A stretch of DNA of 64,000 nucleotides from Tuctoria greenei (GCA_036927565.1 JAYESD010000009.1:158494929-158558928), one strand, 5' to 3'; positions 24,091 to 37,136 are shown, counted from the first letter of the stretch. Made by a program: numbers and translations. The notes: generated from the letters alone by a model not told the origin.

Positions 24091-25653
24091 ATGTCGAGCT
24101 CCGACAACGAGATCTCCGACTTTGAGGCCGAGTTGGACCACGAGGTGGCACCTCGGTCCTCGGCGGGTCTTGGCAAGAAACGCCAAGAAAGACCTTCCGA
24201 GCCTGCTACCTCCCCTCCCCAGGTTCGGAGGAAGGTCTGTGTCAAGAAGCCTGCCTCGAAGGCTGCTACGTCTTCAAGCGGCCTTCGTCAAGCAAAGGGA
24301 AAGGGCAAGGGAGTCGCAACGGGGCCAGTTGGGCCCTTGAAGCTTCATGCTCCCAGAGAAGGGGTCCGGGACCCCAATGAAAAGAAATTCAATGGGAAAG
24401 GCAGCGATGTGGCAGCCAAGCTAAGAAGCATTGATTGCTATGGAAGGCCAAAGCAGGCAGCTGATGGAAGGTTTTGGTCAAACTTCCATGCAGATTTCTA
24501 CAGGCTGGTTTACCTGCCGATGAAGACTCCGGTGGTGCGCAGTCAGTGGATTGACTAGGCCCACCTAGAGAAGAAGAAGTGCTCAGCTTTTCTTGAGGTC
24601 ATTGCTGCAGCAGAAAGGCATGGTCTGAAGGATCTATTTGCCTTCAGACACAATTGGAATGATGAAGTGATTGCACAATTCTATGCAACGTGCCACTTCT
24701 CGAGTGAAGATGAAGAGAGTGTGACTTGGATGACCCATGGATCCAAGTACTCCATCACTCAGGAGGATTTTGCAAGCTTGCTCCATTTAGACTCTGCTGG
24801 ACATGACCACCTGATCATCCACAACATAGGGGTCATTGAGAGGGACAGAATGAAGTTCTTGTATGAGCCCAACTCTAAGTATGTTCCTCCCTCCACAAAG
24901 AACATGAAGCCCTTCTTTGTGGTTCTGAACAGAGTTCTCCGGAAGACCATTGCCCCCAAGGATGGGGATGCAGGGAGTGTACAGGGCTACCTCCGGACTC
25001 TAATGAGGGTCATAAGCAAGAAGAGACAGTTTGATGTTGCAGATTACATATGGAACGACATGGTCAACATCTCAAGCACCCCCAACCGGTCCTGTGGCTA
25101 TGCTCCCTACTTGATGTTCATGATTGAGAAGGTCATAGGAATAGAATTCGTGAAGGATGTAGAGCACACTCTCCTGAGGCCTCAGAAGCCTCAGCCTGTG
25201 AGTGTCCAGGCTGCTCCCTCGCCGGCCTCAAGTCCTGAGGCACCGGCAAGAGAAAGAGATGCTGCTAGGGCTCCTCCCCCCTCCAGTGAAGCCCCTCGGA
25301 GAGGATCCGCCAGTGGGATCCTCAAATACTTGTCCGCGATATTCTCCTCCTATAAGAAGACTGAAGTAAAGCTTCATAAACTCAATCAGAAGAGGAAGGA
25401 GGATATGAGATATATCAAAGCCAATGTGAAGCAACTGAGTGAAAAGCTGGAGATCAACCCCATTGGATCTCCAGTAATTTCTGAAGATTCTAATCTTGAC
25501 ATCTCCAAGCTCGGGCCCTTGTCCCCCTCCGAGCTTGCCTATTTTGGCATTGGGGGCTCGAGCAGCTCCGCTCCTCCTCCTCCCTCTCCTCCTCGTCAAG
25601 CGGAGAGCGAAGAAGATGAAGAAGATGACGAGAGGACAGACAACGAAGAGTGA
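24091..25653 (+). pseudogene. Envelope-like third ORF of the Sirevirus-type element, one premature stop
   Basis: Open from ATG 24091 (MSSSDNEISDFEAEL) to TGA 25651-25653 except for TAG at 24556-24558. A candidate splice acceptor TTCTCAG sits just upstream (24081-24087), as expected for a spliced subgenomic message. The N-terminus is basic/Ser-rich and the centre is conserved-looking (KVIGIEFVKDVEHTLL). Pro/Ser stretches, a short Lys-rich coiled segment and an acidic C-terminus (EEDEEDDERTD) follow. Position downstream of pol is that of the Sirevirus env-like gene. No clear signal peptide or membrane anchor is seen, so an envelope role is not shown here. Confidence 0.8.
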
Positions 25654-26093
25654 AGAACCTAGGACCTTCCCCTCTCTCTTTTTGGTGTCTTGATGCCAAA
25701 GGGGGAGAGATTGAGGGGGAGTCAAGTCTTAGCTTTAGCTGTAATAGGATGCGAGGAGAGAGCCTTCTCTGTACTTTTATTTGTGATTGTAATAGTTTAA
25801 CACTGTTTTCATATTATGTTTGGTCTTGTGATGAATTGCTCAATTTATTTGCGAGTATGTGATGAAAACTGCATTTTTGCTCCTGGAATGTCATATGCAC
25901 TTGGTATCGGTTGATTAATGTAAATTCTATCATTCTCAATGTATTCATGCACTTAGTATGCATCCCACCATAAAGAATGCACATATGGATAACTCTCTTG
26001 TTGCTTGATGTATTTTTGAGTCATATGTGCATACTTTATGAAAATCTCATTTTTTGCCTTATTTTGTGAAATCTCAATTGGTTGTCATCAATC

Positions 26094-26110
26094 ACCAAAA
26101 AGGGGGAGAT
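26094..26110 (+). other. Polypurine tract of Sirevirus-type element
   Basis: AAAAAGGGGGAGAT immediately before the 3' LTR. Similar AAAGGGGGAGAG and GAGGGGGAG runs occur at 25697-25722, and AAGGGGGAG or CAGGGGGAG at 21327 and 21399. Confidence 0.85.
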
Positions 26111-27649
26111 TGAAAGTGCATCTAGGACTCCCTTGTGGGTTTTGGATGATTTATGACAAGCAATTGGGATCCTAATCCTTTTGTTGAGATGAATGCAGGC
26201 AAATAATGAAAAATGAGCAAAATGCCAAAAAGAAGGGAAATGAGAAGCAAAGTGAATTTGAGCTCAAGGAGAAGAAAATAGTAGATTATCATGTATGGAG
26301 TGTGTTAAGGAAACACACCCAAGAGCTCAATCACTTTCAAGCACACACACACAATGCACAAAGTTATACAGGACCGGACTAGTCCGATATTAGCCGGACT
26401 AGTCCGATATCACTTTCTGCACTAGATCGGACAAGTCCGGTATCCACCGGACTAGTCTGATATCTTTCTGATCCACTTCAGACTAGTCCTACCCAATGCG
26501 GACTAGTCCTCAACACAATGCACAAGTCACACAAAATCGGACAAGTCCGTTGTGATCCGGACTAGTCCGATATTCTTTCTGATCCACTTCGGACAAGTCT
26601 GGTGTCTACACGGACTAGTCCGATATACACATTGATCTAAATCGGACAAGTCCTCCAAGTGCAGACTTGTCATCCTAAACACTTAGGGTTTCATATGTCC
26701 GGACAAGTCCGATGGCAATCGGACTAGTCCAAAGATTTCCAGTAGTGAAATCAGACAAGTCCGTTTTCAACCGGACTAGTCCGATATTCCTGGACACTTA
26801 GGGTTTGCTACACACAACACACCGGACTAGTCCGATCTTTCTGAATCCTAATGGTCACTTTTAGAAACCCCATATAAATAGAGGTGCACGGCCCACTTTT
26901 ACAATCGCTTGAACCCTAGCGCCGTCACACCTCCCAAGAGACTCAAAAACCACCTCTCTCCACGAAATTAAGTGCAAAATCAATCAATCTATTGAAGATC
27001 ACTTCTAGATGAATTGAGAGACACTTGGCACACATCATTGAGCTCTTGGTTTGATTCTCTAACACACTCTTGCGTTTCAATTTGTAATTTTCGAGTGTGT
27101 TATTGGTGGCTTTGTAAGTTGTAATCAAGGGAGCTCTCAACGTGTGAGAACGCCCCTTCAACTTGGTTATTTACCCTTTGTGATTAGTGGAAGATGATTG
27201 GCCTTCGTGGCGATCCGACGAGGGAAGGGTTGGAGAAGACCCGGTCCTTTTGTGGGCTCCTCAACGTGGACGTAGGTTGCCTTCATGGTAGCCGAACCAC
27301 GGGATAAATCGTGTGTCTTTTCCTTTTGCGTTCTTCATCTTAATTGATCAACTTAATCTAGGGTTTGATTCACTTTGTTCAATTTGAGTTAAATTGTTGA
27401 ACAAGAGCCTTAATTGTAATAGAATTTGACATACAACTATTAAACTGTCATTCAAGTTTATATTTCCGCTGCAAACATTAACGAATCAATCAAATTGAGT
27501 GAACTTGATCAACTTAGCCCGTGAAAACCGGACTAGTCTGCACTTTACCGGACTAGTCCGATATCTCTGGTATTGACTTTGTTGTTGAGTGTTACAGGAA
27601 CCGAGAAAATTCAAGAAGGCCTATTCACCCCCCTCTAGGCCTACATTCA
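26111..27649 (+). repeat. 3' LTR of Sirevirus-type element
   Basis: Direct copy of the 5' LTR from TGAAAGTGCATCTAGG to GGCCTACATTCA. Uninterrupted, 1539 bp, preceded by the polypurine tract and followed by AGGAC. Confidence 0.94.
26873..26881 (+). promoter_or_regulatory. TATA box of Sirevirus-type 3' LTR
   Basis: TATAAATAG, the direct counterpart of 16627-16635. Confidence 0.75.
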
Positions 27650-27654
27650 AGGAC

Positions 27655-28055
27655 CACTACAGGAATATCGATCAATTATGTCGGCCAGAGCCGACGTAAT
27701 TAAGACCTAAACCGACGTAAGTTACTTAATTACGTCGGTTTTACCTTAATTACGTCGGTGGCCGGCCGACGAAGTGGATTAGACGTAATTAAGGTAACTT
27801 ATGTCGACCGTCGACGTAAGTTACTTAATTATGTCAGTCTGCGACAACGACGTAAGTTACGTACCGGGATGGGCCGCGGGCTGGGCCGGAGTACTTTCAT
27901 CGGCCACAGCGGGCCGGCGTAAGTTAAGTGGTATAACTTACGTCGGTTGAACCAAACCGACGTAAGTTAAGTGATTTAACTTACATCGGTCAAGACACAC
28001 CGACGTAAGTTAAACTGGGCTAACTTACGTCGGCACAACCATAGCCGACGTAAGT
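27655..28055. repeat. CACTA left terminal and subterminal repeats
   Basis: About ten copies of CCGACGTAAGTTA / TAACTTACGTCGG in both orientations after CACTACAGG. These are the expected TnpA-binding type repeats. Confidence 0.9.
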
Positions 28056-28214
28056 TAAGTTTTCATTTTTTTTAAAAAAAAAAACTAAAACTGACTACCT
28101 CGCTCGATGGCGAGAACACAGAACAGATACACAGATAATAGATAGAACAGATACACAACAAAACAATTGCAAATTAAGTTCCAAAACATCAACAACAACA
28201 AAACATCCACCAGG

Positions 28215-30957
28215 CTACACGCTAGCCTCTCCACTGCCTCCGGGATCTTCTCGGCGCGTTTCCGAACCCTGCAAAAGAAACATAATCACTAGTTAGCATC
28301 AATGTCAACTCAGTGATAACATCAAAGTCTAAGAACATCAGTGATAATGGTAGAGTTGGATTGCTTCACATTAAGTCATGCACCTGACCTATCACAGAAG
28401 GTTTCAAGAGGTAATGTAGTGGTCTTTGGTATTGCAGACAAAAGAAGGAATCATGTTGTAGTTTCAAATGAAGTAATGTTGCATATATATAAATAGCAAA
28501 CTAGCAGGTATCATAGTTGGAGACTTTAGGTAACAGGTCAAGCTTATGAACCACTAGCCCTTTGTTAACTAGAAGCACTAAAAACTTATTAACTATATAC
28601 TAATCATTTCTGCCATGGTCAAAAACTACTAAAGCTTGATTACAAACTTCCTCACCACTATAGGAATCAATATCTGACAAGTCATCAAGATCTACCTCTA
28701 TGTTCTACCTCCTTATCTCTCTATGTAAAATATTAAAATGGATACAACAATATTAAAGAGAGAGTTTATCGCCTGCTCCGGTGTCTGCTGCGGCGGAAGC
28801 GTAGGAATCTCGATATCCTGACCGCTGTGTCGAGCAAGAGTCTGCCATTGCAAAATATTAGAAGATATATGTTATTGAAGTGCTGTAAAATTTAACTACG
28901 GTACTTTAAATTACTTACCGCCACCGCTGCTTGTATCTGGGCCATCATTAAGGCCGTCCTCTGCTGCTCCTCCCTTACCTCCGCTCTCATCCTCTCCAGC
29001 TCTGCCTGGGTTTGCGTCAGCATCTCCTTCATGGCCTGGAGCTCCAGCTGGGTCTGCGAGAGACGACCACTGGTCCCAACAGACGAAGCCTGGGACGATG
29101 AAGCGCCTCTCAAAGGTCGCGTCGACCTCGAGTCGACAACTCCATCAAAAATGAAAAACCTCCAAAAGAATGAAAACACTAAATAGAAGAAGATTAATTG
29201 AAAAAGAAATAAAACACATGAACAACTCACCATCCATGGGCCTTCCCGCCTCCGCTTGCGTACGCGGCTTAGGGGTCGATCGACGCGCTTTCCCAATCGT
29301 AATCCGCACCGTGTATCTTCGCGACCTCCCGCGCGTACTTGGCCTACAAAACAAATAAATCTTGTAAGCATGTCAATAATAGTATTAGTTATAATAAAAT
29401 TGATGAATTTCGAAAACTTACCTGTGGGTCGGTTGCGACCTGACTACACTGCCCTGGCTGAGAAGGGTCACTTTCCTAGTGACCTCTCTTCCAAACCTAG
29501 GTCGGGGTCGGCTCCTGACCCATCTCTTGCTCCTGTACAACCGTGTTAGTAAGATAAATATATTAGGAACACATAAATAAATTGAAAAGGTACTTACCAT
29601 GCGTTTAGCCAAACGCAAGTAGCCGTCACCGACATAGTTGTGCTTGCCCTCAGACCCCATGTGACACTGTCTAGCCTTTGTGGACTTATTGATGAAAGTG
29701 TCACTAGCCCAGTACCGACAGAGAGCTAAGTACGCCTCGATGTTACCCTGTAACGAGGAAATACTAACCTGCACATATTTCATTTTTCATCAACGCAGTT
29801 AGCATACGTAGATATTGTAAATACTTAACAATATTAAAAAACTTACCTCCGCGTACTGCTCCTCTTTCAAGTACGCGTTAGAGTCCTTCCTAAATAGACC
29901 CCTTTGCTGCTCCTGCTCCTGCTTCCGGGGGTGCCGCTTGTAGTACGCGTTGACGGTCTGAATCCAGGCGTACGACAACACCGCCGTCGTGAACTTCCGA
30001 GCGTTGTAATGGAACACGCGTCTCGCGTGGTCCTCCATGCCCGGTTCCTCTACTTGGTACCTCAACTTTAAGCAAACAAATATTTAAGTGATATGCATTA
30101 ACAATTCAAACGAGTTGAAAAAATGAAACAGTTAAACTTACCATAAAATCGTGCCACACGGCTCCCTGAACCGTGCCGTGGACCGGGTGAGAGACACGAG
30201 CGTATTCATCCCACGATAGTGCAGGGAAACCGTCAATGACACCGGGGTAGTGCAACTTCACGATAGCACCCAAGACATGTTAACCTGCCTGTGGTGCTTC
30301 TCGGCCCCCGTGAACAAAAAGTCGTACCACATCTACAAAATATATTAAATTATTAAGTAAAGAGAAACAACATCTAATATTTAATATACTATATACAGTT
30401 TATACCTGTCTCCGACAGGACAGATCATGGTCTGCTGAGTAGTTACCGGAGGAGGAGCCGCAATGTGGGTTCTCCTCGTCTGTCGCCTCTGCTGTGACGC
30501 TGCCGCATCCTGTGACTCTGAAGGCTCTGCAGAACCACCGGAGTCCAAAGGAAGGCTAGTGGTAGCCGACTGTAGAGGGAGGCTAGCGCTAGCCGGCTCC
30601 GAAGGGAGGCTAGCGCTAGAGGGCTCTTGTAGTGGCCCCTAGCCTCTGACTCATGCTCCTGTAGCGGCCCCCTAGCCTCCGACTCTGACTCGAACTCAGA
30701 AGACTCTGAGTCAGACTACACAAAAGTAAAAGATTGACAATAAATAATTATCAACAACTGCAATTTCTAAAATAACTTTATTGTAACCTAAAATTTACCT
30801 CTGTCCGCTGAAAGCACACGACAGCTGAGGGTGGAGCGTGCACCAGAAAGAGGGAACGTTGGCTCGAAGGTAACGAGGTCCATGAGCAAGGGTCTCGTGG
30901 CGGCTCAAACCCTGTCACTGGCTTCCCCTTCCCCTTCCCCTTCCCCTTTGATGACAT
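28215..30957 (-). pseudogene. TnpA-like protein of CACTA element (Ptta/En/Spm family)
   Basis: Multi-exon minus-strand gene downstream of TNP2. Its family binds the subterminal repeats and assists excision. Exon 1 starts at ATG 30957 with a Lys/Gly run (MSSKGKGKGKGKP) and ends at 30799 with donor GTAAAT. Later exon pieces include VKLHYPGVIDGFPALSWDEY (about 30260-30180), a basic WIQTVNAYYKRHPRKQ segment (about 29965) and GNIEAYLALCRYWASDTFINK (about 29750). A C-terminal coiled coil (about 29130-28920) precedes a last exon ending at TAG 28215-28217. Splice sites were assigned by eye and one frame break near 30295 is possible, so whether it is intact is unsure. Confidence 0.75.
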
Positions 30958-31086
30958 CCTGTTGCAAGGAATAAATGATTAATATGCAAAGATAATATAC
31001 AAAATTAATGTTAAGTTAGTGAATAAAATGTTACATCAAAATTCATCAACATCACGATCATGCACCCTACTCCTTAAACCAGCCCA

Positions 31087-34000
31087 TTAGTCTTCTTCTT
31101 CCGCATATCGTTTTCGTTTGCGCAAATCAGCAGGTTCGACTATGTCATCGATATCTTCAGTTTCTGATTCTGATTTTGTTTTCGCTTCCGTGCCAGTCTC
31201 GATATGTTGAGCGTCTCCAACTAAGTCATCAAGTCCTACGTCGGGTTGGACTGAGAAGGAGTCTAGCAACTCTTCCTCTTGGTAGACACAATCAATCTCA
31301 GCTTTGTCGTAGTAATCATCATCTCCTAGAGCGTATAACCGCTCACGAGGATTCACCTTATGTACCATCCACCAAGCTTTGAATTTATTGCATGGATAAG
31401 GTAGATAGTACACTTGCTCTACTTGGTGTGCAAGAACTAATGAATCGAATCCTTTCAACCGTTCCTTGTGTTTTACTTCGACCATGCCAAATTCGTTTAC
31501 TCGAATTCCACGAATGGAATCAAACCATTCGCAGTCAAAGAATACCGCTCAAATTGTCTTGTTTGCGACAAAAGTGAATTCAAAGATTTTTTTAATAATC
31601 CCGTAGTATTGCATTTCATGATCTTGCGAATCGGTTGACCTCATCACAACTCCGGTATTACATGTTGCCGCGAGAGGACAAATAGATTCAAATTGAGTTG
31701 TACGGAATCAAAAGCTGTTGACATCATATCGACCATAGATTCTAACATTAACCACTCCACGAGATAGTTGTCACAAATCTTCATAGACGTTGGCATCTTT
31801 TTTGCACTGTCCAAGATATGGAGTTATTAGAAAACGTAAGCATTCTTAAATTATAAGAAAATGTTGTTAACATTGATAAATTATCGAGAAAATGTTACAT
31901 GATCTCGAAATCAGGAAAGAAAATTAGATCCCCCGTTTATTCCTTCCCATTGAATCTGTTCTATTTGCTTGCTCTTGGGTTGATGTCTATGTCTCCAATT
32001 TTGCTTGTCGAACATACTACACGAAAAAGAGAACCTTTTAGAATACATGTGTTGGAAAATATGGTGAAAAACATTAGTGTAGGAGAAACACTTACTTGAA
32101 ATATTCATTCATTTGTTCCATATTAGCGTACATGTAGAAGAAAGCAGCACACCTTTCCTTTTCACTAACATCGTAGGAAGTGTAACTACCAACAGTAGTG
32201 TCTCTTGTTGCAAAAAATGGAGAGATTGCTACAAGGAGATTGCTCATCCATATTGTACCACATTACCGAAGTATTAACATTGTGTTCCTCTGCAAAGTAA
32301 ACACTTGAGAAGTATCTTACTTCCTTAAGAGTAAAAGCTTCAACGATGCAACCTTCAACTCTTGCCCTGTTATCAACCATTGGTTTCAGATATCTGAGTG
32401 ATCTTTCAATATGATACATCCACCTATATTGCACGGGACCGCCCACTTTCGCTTCAAATGGAAGATGAATTAAGAGATATTGCACTGGATTGAAAAATCC
32501 TAGAGGAAATTTTTTTTTCCATCTTACACAAATGTACTGGAATATTATTCTCCAACTTAGTCATCATCTCTGGCGTGATTTCTTTAGCACAGAGTTGCCT
32601 ATCGAAGTGGCTAAGCTCGGCTAACACCTTCCACACTACATCATCAAAATAGCCTCGAAACATAACAAGCAGAAGTCTTTCCATGATTATGTGATAATCA
32701 TGACTCTTCAACCCAATGAGCTTTCCCGTTTTCACATTCATGACTCGTCTCAGACTAGCTGCATAACCATCTGGGAATTTCAACCTTTGCAACCATTCGA
32801 GAACTTTTTTTTTACTTTAGGTCGAAGACAGAAAGGAGCATGTGGTTTACCACCATTTTCGGGGAGCTCAAGAGTTTGATGGTTACAAAGCTCAGCGAGA
32901 TCCTTTCAAGCCTTTAAATTGTCTTTTGTTTTGCCCATGATGTCCATGTATGTGCTTATGATACATTCGGCCATGTTACGCTCTTGATGCATAACATCAA
33001 TGTTGTGCCTTAGAATCAATGACTTCACATACAGTAGCTCCAAAAGTCCACATATGTGAGTCCAATTGTGTTTGTCTTCATAACCTTTAAAATATCCAGG
33101 ACGACCTTCATTTGGCACCAATTTGTCCAACATATCAGATATTTCTGACCGGTTAAGACGTTTCAGTGGTCCTTTAGTGATAATGATGTTCTTTCTGAAG
33201 ACATTCCTCTATTTTCTAAACAAGTGATTCGGAGGCCGCCAACGTCTATGATAATAGAAGTAAGATATCTTGCCTCCATGGGTATGTCGAAAGCAATAGG
33301 TATCCGAGGCACATATCGGACACGTCAACCGACCATGAGTGCTCCATCCAGAAAACATGTCGTATGCCGGAAAATCATGAACGGACCACAAATAAGCAGC
33401 TCGAAGGTTGAATTTCTTCTTCTTGTAACAGTCGTACGCTTCGACTCCTGTCCACAACATTTTCAACTCTTCGATCAACGGTTTCAACATCACGTTGAGA
33501 CGTGACTCAGGATGATCTGGCCCAGGTACAATGAGGCTAAGAAACATAAACTCATTCTTCATGCAAAAAGTCGCTGGAAGATTGTACGGATTGACAAAGA
33601 CGGGCCAACAGGAGTATGGTGCGGCGTTTGTGCTGAACGGCATGAACCCATCTGTCGCCAACCCGATGCGAACTTTTTTCGCTTCATGAGCGAATGCTGG
33701 GTCGAACCGGTCCAACGCCTTCCATGCCTCATCATCAGACGGGTGCGTCATGACTCCATTGTTCTCACGCTCACCTTCTTTGTGCCATATCATGTGTGTG
33801 GCCATTTTTTTTAAGGAACACCCGCTTCAACCTCGTGTCACAGGTAAGTAACGAAGCTACTTACGTGCGACTTCCGTCATCACAATATTACCATCGTTAT
33901 TAACAACTTCGACAAACCTCGGTTGACCACATTTCAAACATTTGTTCTCATTGGCATGCTCTCTCCAAAAAAGCATGCAGTTGTCCGGACACACATCAAT

Positions 34001-34591
34001 CTTCTTGTGCTTCATACCGAGACCGGAAAGAATTTTTTTTGAGTTATACATATCTTTAGGCACTTTGTTGGGATGTGGAAGAGCATCTTTGAACAAATCG
34101 ATGAGCATGTTGTAACAATTGTTAGAAAAGAAGAACTTAGACTTAATTGTCATAAGTCTAGTCACAAAATTGAGGATTGACATTTTAGTGTGTCCATGCA
34201 GCGCGTCTTCTGAATATTTGAGACGTTTGAAGAACTCTTTAACCTCTGCCGTTTGAGGATCTTCTGTAAGCTCTGGTCGTATAGCTTTCAGCATCTCATC
34301 CATCATATCAACCTCTGTGGCATCATCATTGTCCGCTTCCACTTCTTGTACAGCTTGAGAAGTTGTCTCGCCGTGGAAGTTCCACAACTCATAATGTGAC
34401 ACGTAAACGTTTCGACACAAGTGCATCGTAAGTTCCACTTTGTCCAAAAACGTTCCGTTTCGGCATTTCGTACATGGGCACCGCGCCTTATTGCTATTTG
34501 ACAACGAAAAAGCTCGTTCCACAAAAGCTTCTGTCTTGGCGTACCACTCATCTGAGTGACCACCAGTTTTGCTCTTCTAACAAGTGTACAT
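31087..34591 (-). pseudogene. TNP2-type CACTA transposase, degenerate
   Basis: Catalytic transposase of En/Spm elements. On the minus strand the N-terminal transposase-associated domain (ARCPCTKCRNGTFLD, then LCRNVYVSHYELWNFHGE) lies near 34480-34370. The TNP2 core is at 33805-33209 (VRIGLATDGFMPFS, YSCWPVFVNPYNLP, PGPDHPES, AAYLWSVHDFPAYD, HRRWRPPNH). LRHNIDVMHQERNMAE follows near 33010. A DUF4218-like part (GLKSHDYHIIMERLL; HLPFEAKVGGPVQYRWMY) covers 32720-32400. A DUF4216-like C-terminus (QVEQVYYLPYP) ends at 31087. The likely ATG at 34591 is followed by an in-frame TAG at 34577-34579, and frame changes lie near 33130, 32880 and 32470. Probably inactive. Confidence 0.85.
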
Positions 34592-34679
34592 CCAACTACA
34601 ATCTTCGCCTATGTTTGACTCTACAATTAATAGCCGAACAAATTACCGTTAGTTTCTCATTAATTTATGCATGATAGAG

Positions 34680-36043
34680 GAAATAATGAGAGAGACAGTG
34701 AACTGGGTCTGTGCCAGTTCGAAGCCCGACACGGGCCATGCTCGGGCTTGACCTCAGACCCCGATCGGCTGCCCTCGGCTCCCTCGCCTCGTACTGAGTT
34801 GCCGCCCGCCATTTGCGATGCCCAACCCGAATCTTCCCCGAATATATGATGATGCGAGGCGAGCCCGACGAGCGACGACTCCTAGATTCTCGTCCAGAGG
34901 AGGCGAGGCGAGGACCCCGGCGAGACGACAAAACTGTTGGCGAAGAAGATGCGAAGGAGGCCACGACTACAATGGTCTACATGGCATGATCATACTTATT
35001 GCGTGTCGTGCCCATCCGGGTTGGTCACTTAACCCTAACAATTCATCAATGTTTGATTATCATCCGTCTCAGAAATCACGAAATTTCGGCAGCATAACGC
35101 CGCATATTTAACACTACACCCCCCATCCGGTGCAGTTCTTAAGTACAAATGGGGGCAACTGGTTAGCTCGGAAACCTGTTGCCTTACGGATGTTGCGAGT
35201 CAAGGACAAATACTCGCAACATACGTTTTTGGAGTTTTCATGGACTTATACGTACTCACAAACACGCGCGATGTGAACGGGGGGTCTTGCGGCGAAGAGA
35301 TACCTAGCTACAGACTTTTAGAGTTAGTAATGGGCCGCCCGACCCATATACACTTAACCCTAACGATTCACCTCATGTCACCAGTCACGGGTCACGATCA
35401 TGACCCACACTGCCTATATACGCTAGGGTTGGGGCCCGATGGGCCGTATATACGCTACATATATACCATGGCTCGACCAGGCTTTGGGCCGGCACGACAC
35501 GCTCGGCCTGTGAACGGGCCCGACCCAGCACGACAGAGGAAAATGGGATCCATCGTGCTTGGTCTTGGCTTACGGCCCGTTGTGCCGACCCGGCCCGACA
35601 CGGCAAATTTGCGGGCCGTGCCGGGCCTAACGTTTTCATGCACGAGACCGGCCAGGCTCAGGTCGGGCCGGCCCAGCACAGCCCATTGGCCATCTATAGC
35701 CACAATAGAAACTAAGTGCCCCGACAGCCGGCCGCCTCCGACGCCGCCCTCAACAGAAACCAATTAAGCATAATCTACACTACACTAATTAAGCATAATC
35801 TACACTAAGCAAATTAAGCACAATTAAGCAATTAACCACTTAAGCATAATTAGATAAACATAATCTAAAGTAAGAAAATTAACTAATTAAGCATAATTAA
35901 ATAAACAATTAAGCAATTTAAGCATAATTTAAACAATTCAATTCAATTCAATTTCAAATTCGAGCAATTCAATTCAAATCAATTCAAAACAAATTTAAAC
36001 AATGCAATTCAATTAAATTTCAAATTTCAATTGAATGGGTTAG
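34680..36043. other. CACTA 5' region upstream of TNP2, no gene
   Basis: Contains a GC-rich part (34700-34940), a GGGCCGGCACGAC-type GC repeat region (35480-35700) and an AT-rich AATTAAGCA/AATTCAATTC simple-repeat stretch (35760-36030). The TNP2 promoter probably lies here. Confidence 0.5.
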
Positions 36044-36197
36044 GGTGGTGTCGGTACCCTGCAGACCGGGTACCCCCGCGCACAGGAGAAAACCGCTAAG
36101 GACTCCGCCTCTGCCTAAGAAGCCGAATTCGAGGCTGCCACGTTGAGGAGGGAAGGACCAGATCCTACCTCTCCGTCGGGGGAGGCTCCCAAGCTGC

Positions 36198-36437
36198 CAC
36201 GTGGCCGGCAAGACTGGACCCACGCCTCCGCGCTGAGGCGGGCTCTGGAGCCGCCACGTGGCCAATCGGGACCTCAGGGCCAAGCCCGCGTCCTCGTAGG
36301 GAAAGGCACCGGAGCTACCACGTGGCCTGCAGGGCTGAGCCTCCACCCCTCCATAGGGGTGGGCTTCGAATGTGCCACGTGGCATGTTCCGTCAAGCGCT
36401 TACTTCCCGCAGAGGTAGGCTCCGGCGCAACCACGTG
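36198..36437 (+). promoter_or_regulatory. Array of five G-box (CACGTGGC) motifs in gypsy LTR
   Basis: CACGTG recurs every 56-64 bp, mostly as GCCACGTGGC, within loosely repeated ~60 bp units. G-boxes bind plant bZIP/bHLH factors (established knowledge); activity here is inference. Confidence 0.8.
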
Positions 36438-36825
36438 GCGGACGGCCAACTCGGTGCGGTAGGAAGCCACAGTAAAGGAACGCGTGCGCTGCTTAGACAG
36501 GCATTAAGTACGCGCGCCTTCCCCAGGCAAGCAGAGTCGCGCATGCGAAAGTCAAGGCTCCAGTGTCCTGTCTTATCCAAGTAGCCGGTACAGACCCACG
36601 CCGCAAGACGGACGAATGGGCCGCGAGGACAAGACGGACGGGACGTGCACGACCATCATCACCAACTATGTGTAGCCCTGGCGCACGACGCGGCGGGACG
36701 GCGCATTGACACCCCTGACAAAGGGAAGTAGATAGCAATTAATCCTAGATCTTGTATAGGATTCTGCTCCCCATGACCACCTGTCGGGTACTGGGACCCA
36801 CCTTGTGACTGCAGAGTCCTTGAAC

Positions 36826-36833
36826 TATAAAAG
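36826..36833 (+). promoter_or_regulatory. TATA box of gypsy LTR
   Basis: TATAAAAG about 257 bp before the LTR end; repeated at 41969-41976. Confidence 0.75.
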
Positions 36834-37083
36834 GGCTCTGCAGACGACCTTCATAGGGGACTGAAAAATTAGACCAAGGCTCATACACGCTCAAGCAAGG
36901 CAATACACAAACACTCCCGTGGACGTAGGGTATTACGCTTCGGCGGCCTGAACCACGTAAATCCTCCGTGTTCATCATCCTGCTGCGTTCGATCTCCAGG
37001 GACTAGCCCTCGTGAATCCAAAGAACATCCGCGGGCTGCTCTCTAAGCAGGTCCAAGGGAAGTGTCGTTTACGACCTTCGACA

Positions 37084-37105
37084 TTTGGCGCGCCAGTTAG
37101 GGGGC
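37084..37105 (+). other. Primer-binding site of gypsy element
   Basis: TTTGGCGCGCCAGTTAGGGG directly after the LTR, the usual form for grass Tat/RIRE2-type gypsy elements. Confidence 0.85.
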
Positions 37106-37136
37106 TTTTTCCCCGTCAAGATCTCCACCAGCAGCA

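Larger units (their letters stand above)
14378..27649 (+). mobile_element. Sirevirus-type (SIRE/Maximus) copia retrotransposon, nested
   Basis: 13,272 bp including a 1.46 kb solo LTR inside its 5' LTR. Direct LTRs lie at 14378-17403 (interrupted) and 26111-27649. A 5-bp duplication AGGAC lies at 14373-14377 and 27650-27654. It has a tRNA-Met primer site at 17407, an AAAAAGGGGGAGAT polypurine tract before the 3' LTR, coiled-coil gag with CCHC knuckle, copia-order pol and a third envelope-like ORF. Repeated AAGGGGGAG runs after the ORFs and palindromic repeats in the LTRs are Sirevirus traits (established knowledge). Five in-frame stops make it inactive. Confidence 0.95.
36049..37083 (+). repeat. 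5' LTR of gypsy element
   Basis: 1035 bp. Contains five CACGTG G-boxes at 36198, 36255, 36319, 36376 and 36432 and a TATA box TATAAAAG at 36826-36833. Confidence 0.94.

Noticed and set aside
29418..30065. Separate single-exon genes for pieces of the CACTA minus strand
   Set aside because: Splice sites and the conserved transposase order show they are exons of one TnpA-like gene.
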